Source: JAXMHB01 sp046346965
Lineage (GTDB): Bacteria > Pseudomonadota > Gammaproteobacteria > Xanthomonadales > SZUA-5
Direction: 5' to 3'
Length of the DNA: 64,000 bases
Assembly (NCBI GenBank): GCA_046346965.1
Contig: JAXMHB010000016.1
Location: 1 to 64,000 of the forward strand
A model generated the notes under the pieces. That model was not told the DNA's origin, did not search any database, and worked only from the letters and a program-made list of their open reading frames with translations. Of this stretch, positions 61,363 to 64,000 are shown one piece after another. The position numbers and the translations under genes were made by a program. Every line of letters begins with the position of its first letter. Position 1 is the stretch's first letter.

Positions 61363-64000
61363 GTGTCGGCGGAGATGCAGCCGCCGACGGTGATGCAGCC
61401 CGGCGAGCTGCCGGTGCAGGTGCGCGCGGCCGATCCGGTGGGTCCGAACAGCTGGATCGGGCGGCAGATCGACGACTACCGCATCCTGCGCGTGATCGGC
61501 GCCGGCGGCATGGGCGTGGTGTTCCTGGCGCAGCAGCGCCATCCCAAGCGACTGGTGGCGATCAAAACGCTGCACGCCGGTCTGCATCAGGCCGAGCTGC
61601 TGGCGCGCTTCCAGCAGGAGGCGGAAATCCTGGCGCGGCTCAAACATCCGGGTATCGCGCAGATCTTCGCCAGCGGCCAGACCGATGCCAGTCTGGGCTC
61701 GGTGCCCTACATCGTCATGGAGTTCGTCGAGGGCGCGCCGCTGCTGGAACACAGCGGCGCGCTGGACACCCGCCAGCGGCTGGAACTGCTGATGCGGGTG
61801 TGCGACGCGGTCGAGCACGCGCACATCCGCGGCGTGATCCATCGCGATCTCAAGCCCGGCAACATCCTGGTGCAGATCGACGGTCAGCCCAAGGTGCTGG
61901 ACTTCGGCGTGGCGCGCCTCACCGGCGAGGACCGCGGTCCCAGCGAGCTGACCAGCGCCGGCATGGTGATCGGCACCATCGCCTACATGAGCCCCGAGCA
62001 AGCGGTCGGCGAGCCCGGCGGCGTCGATATCCGCACCGATGTCTACGCGCTCGGCATGATCGGCTACCGCATGCTGTCCGGCGAGTTGCCCTACGAGGTG
62101 ACCGGACACAATCTGGCGCGCGCGCTGCAGCAGATCTGCGATACCCAGCCGACGCCGCTGTCCAGACTGGACCGACGCTACGCCGGCGATCTGGAAGTGA
62201 TCTTCCAGCGCGCGCTGGCGAAGGACAAGGAAGCGCGCTACCAGAACGCCGCCGAGCTGGCGGAGGACTTGCGGCGCTTTCTGGCCGACGAACCGATCCT
62301 GGCGCAGCGGCCCAGCGTGATCAGCGAGGTGCGCCGCTTCGCCCGGCGCAACAAGGCGCTGGTCGGCGCCGCGCTGATGGTGCTGGTGGCGCTGGTCGGC
62401 GCGGTCGCGGTCAGCACGCGCTTTGCGCTGCAGGAGCAGGCGCAACGGCGCGAAGCCGATGCCATGGTCGACTACATGCGACGCATGTTCTCGGGCGCCA
62501 ATCCGGTGTTCGCGCAGGGCGAGGACGTCAGCGTGCGCACGCTGATCGAGCAAGGCGAGACCCGGCTGCAGCGCGATCTGGCGGACGCGCCGGCGGCACG
62601 CGGACGCATCCGCGCGACGCTGGCCGAAACCTTCAACGCACTCGGCGACACCAATCGCGCGCTCAGCTACTACGACGCCGCCCAGGCGGACTTCCGCGCC
62701 GCCGGCAGTGCCGCGGGCCTGGACGCCGAACTGGCGGCCGTGGGTGCGGCGCGCGCCTTGATCGACAGCGGTCGCGTGCTGGAGGCGCGGCAGCGTCTGG
62801 ACGCGCTGCTGGCGACGCCGGGCGATGCGCACACCCCGGCACGCCTGAGCGCCGAGTTGCATCTGGCCGTGGCGCTGGCGGCGCTGGGCGAGCACGCCGA
62901 GGCCGCCGCCGCCTTTCGCAGCGGACTGGCGGCGCTGGACGCGCATCGGACGCAGCCCTGCGCGCCCTGTCTGCCCAACTGGGCCAGCCGCATCGAGATC
63001 TGGGTGCGCTCGCGCGAGTCGGCCATGCTGATCGACATCGGCGAGCCGCAGCAGGCCTACACCAGCGCCGAGCGTGCACTGCTGCTGGCGCGCCAGGATC
63101 TGGGAGAGAACGACCCCGACACGCTGATGGCGATGACGCATGTGTCGATGGCACTGCGGGAGAACGCCCGCCATCCGGAGGCGGTCGAGCTGTTGCGCAC
63201 CGCGCTGGCGGAGCGCCAGAAGGTGCTCAAGGACGCGCACTGGCAGACCATCGCCACCGCCAACAATCTGGCGCTGACGCTGGTCGCCGGCGGCGACTCG
63301 GCCGGCGCCGAGCAGCTCTATCGTCATTGGCTGCAGATCGCCGAGCGCGCGCTCGGCCCGCAGCGTCAGGAAGTGGCGACGCTGAAGGCCAATCTCGGCT
63401 CGCTGCTCTACGACCAGGGCCAGATCGACGAGGCCGTCGCGCTGCTCGCCGCGGCCTACGAGGTGCGGCTGACGCGCCTCGGTCCCACGCATCCGTCGAC
63501 GCTGACCACGGCGAGCAATCTGGCGGTGATGTATGCGGTCCAGGGCAAGCGCGATCCGGCGCGTTTCGACGACGCCGAGCGCCTGCTGCGCACCGCCTTG
63601 GACGGCACGCTGGCGCGCTTCGGCCCGGAGCACCGGCAGACCATCGGCATCCGTTCCGAATACGCCACCGTGCTGCGCGATCGCGGGCGCTATGTGGAGG
63701 CCGACCGCGAGTTCGAGCAAGCGTGGTCGCTGGCGCGCGCGCAGCTGCCGGCGGGCCATCCGGACCGGCTGCGCGTGCTGTTCCAGTATTCGGGCTCACT
63801 GCAGCGGCAGAATCGCTACGCCCAGGCGCGCGAGCTCAGCGCGCAGCTGATGGCCGAGGTGGAACAAGCCGCCGATCCCAAGGCCGGTCACGCGCGCATG
63901 GCGCCGCTGCGGCATGCGCGCTCGCTGATCGGCGTCGGCGAGTACGAGGAGGCCCGACGGCTGCTGCAGAGCGCGCTCGCCGCCGACGCCGATCCCGCCG
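61363..64000 (+). CDS. Serine/threonine protein kinase with TPR domain, 3' end outside window
   Basis: The frame runs open from the GTG at 61363 (or ATG 61375) to the window end, at least 879 residues. The kinase domain has GAGGMGVVF (about 46), VAIKTLHA with the ATP-anchoring Lys, VIHRDLKPGN (about 160), DFGVARL (about 180) and AYMSPEQAVG. A membrane helix lies at about 330-352 and TPR repeats follow to the edge, with HPSTLTTASNLA and EHRQTIGIRSEYA of the kinesin-light-chain type. The architecture is the same as the kinase at 6981-9728. Unlike that one it has no sigma gene attached within view; it follows a secreted propeller gene by two bases. Confidence 0.9.
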   Translation, partial: MSAEMQPPTVMQPGELPVQVRAADPVGPNSWIGRQIDDYRILRVIGAGGMGVVFLAQQRHPKRLVAIKTLHAGLHQAELLARFQQEAEILARLKHPGIAQIFASGQTDASLGSVPYIVMEFVEGAPLLEHSGALDTRQRLELLMRVCDAVEHAHIRGVIHRDLKPGNILVQIDGQPKVLDFGVARLTGEDRGPSELTSAGMVIGTIAYMSPEQAVGEPGGVDIRTDVYALGMIGYRMLSGELPYEVTGHNLARALQQICDTQPTPLSRLDRRYAGDLEVIFQRALAKDKEARYQNAAELAEDLRRFLADEPILAQRPSVISEVRRFARRNKALVGAALMVLVALVGAVAVSTRFALQEQAQRREADAMVDYMRRMFSGANPVFAQGEDVSVRTLIEQGETRLQRDLADAPAARGRIRATLAETFNALGDTNRALSYYDAAQADFRAAGSAAGLDAELAAVGAARALIDSGRVLEARQRLDALLATPGDAHTPARLSAELHLAVALAALGEHAEAAAAFRSGLAALDAHRTQPCAPCLPNWASRIEIWVRSRESAMLIDIGEPQQAYTSAERALLLARQDLGENDPDTLMAMTHVSMALRENARHPEAVELLRTALAERQKVLKDAHWQTIATANNLALTLVAGGDSAGAEQLYRHWLQIAERALGPQRQEVATLKANLGSLLYDQGQIDEAVALLAAAYEVRLTRLGPTHPSTLTTASNLAVMYAVQGKRDPARFDDAERLLRTALDGTLARFGPEHRQTIGIRSEYATVLRDRGRYVEADREFEQAWSLARAQLPAGHPDRLRVLFQYSGSLQRQNRYAQARELSAQLMAEVEQAADPKAGHARMAPLRHARSLIGVGEYEEARRLLQSALAADADPA

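Noticed and set aside
61165..63759. 864-residue antisense frame opposite the second kinase
   Set aside because: The plus strand carries a complete kinase domain and TPRs; the antisense product is His/Arg/Gln-rich without domains.
1..64000. tRNA, rRNA, riboswitch or replication origin
   Set aside because: No cloverleaf, rRNA or known aptamer pattern, nor a DnaA-box cluster, was recognised by eye; a covariance-model scan would be needed to exclude small RNAs.

Overview
The window is one contiguous stretch of high-GC bacterial chromosome. I infer a gammaproteobacterium near the Lysobacterales/Xanthomonadales (Rhodanobacteraceae-like, in the style of Dokdonella or Ahniella). The reasons are an ECF-type sigma factor translationally coupled to a Ser/Thr kinase-TPR protein, many Sec-exported and outer-membrane proteins, and large secreted proteins ending in the tag-like C-termini FANGLE and HANGFE, a habit I associate with that group. 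No rRNA, tRNA or CRISPR array was seen. Both ends cut through genes.

Layout. 1-6.8 kb: the 3' part of a giant protein with LysM-like repeats, then a phosphatidylserine-decarboxylase-family enzyme of the PsiD-like type. 7-17.1 kb: a kinase-TPR/ECF sigma pair divergent from a secreted beta-helix/Calx-beta protein, a diheme cytochrome c, an exported protein of unknown function and a phospholipase A2-like lipoprotein whose 3' end runs into the repeats of an IS21-type end. 17.1-27 kb is an accessory region. It holds a REP-associated tyrosine transposase with its palindromes, a 42-bp tandem repeat array, a small helical protein with a strong terminator, a fossil piece of a PSD-like gene, and a MoxR-type AAA ATPase that has lost its P-loop. 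These are followed by a large protein ending in a formylglycine-generating-enzyme-like (FGE/SUMF1) domain, a second FGE-like gene split by an IS66 element, and a frameshifted ParA in locally AT-richer DNA.

27-34 kb: a haem lipoprotein ending in an MVL-type mannan-binding lectin motif, families of intergenic repeats, a thioesterase, the qmcA/nfeD-type membrane pair and glycerol kinase. 34-41.6 kb: NADP isocitrate dehydrogenase, a two-gene AAA-ATPase/HNH-nuclease module resembling the Septu defence system, a HAD phosphatase, an LhgO-like FAD oxidoreductase and a periplasmic TPR-GGDEF diguanylate cyclase. 41.6-58.4 kb: mainly housekeeping and envelope genes (MerR regulator with VIT-vWA protein, FadL-type channel, HAD hydrolase, glutaredoxin-like protein, free methionine-R-sulfoxide reductase, TfoX-C protein, NlpC/P60 lipoprotein, DUF4344-type protease, an IS481 element, a TMEM43-family protein and a DcaP-like porin). 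58.5-64 kb: a secreted beta-propeller with BNR-like repeats, then a second kinase-TPR protein cut by the window end.

How the genes fit together. The two kinase-TPR proteins, each beside a secreted repeat protein, suggest local signalling units linked to surface proteins. The 19.6-26.9 kb block reads as a decaying AAA + FGE conflict-type locus. The 101-bp perfect duplication exactly abutting the IS66 element is the sharpest structural anomaly. The AAA/HNH pair at 35.7-37.7 kb is the best candidate for a working defence system.
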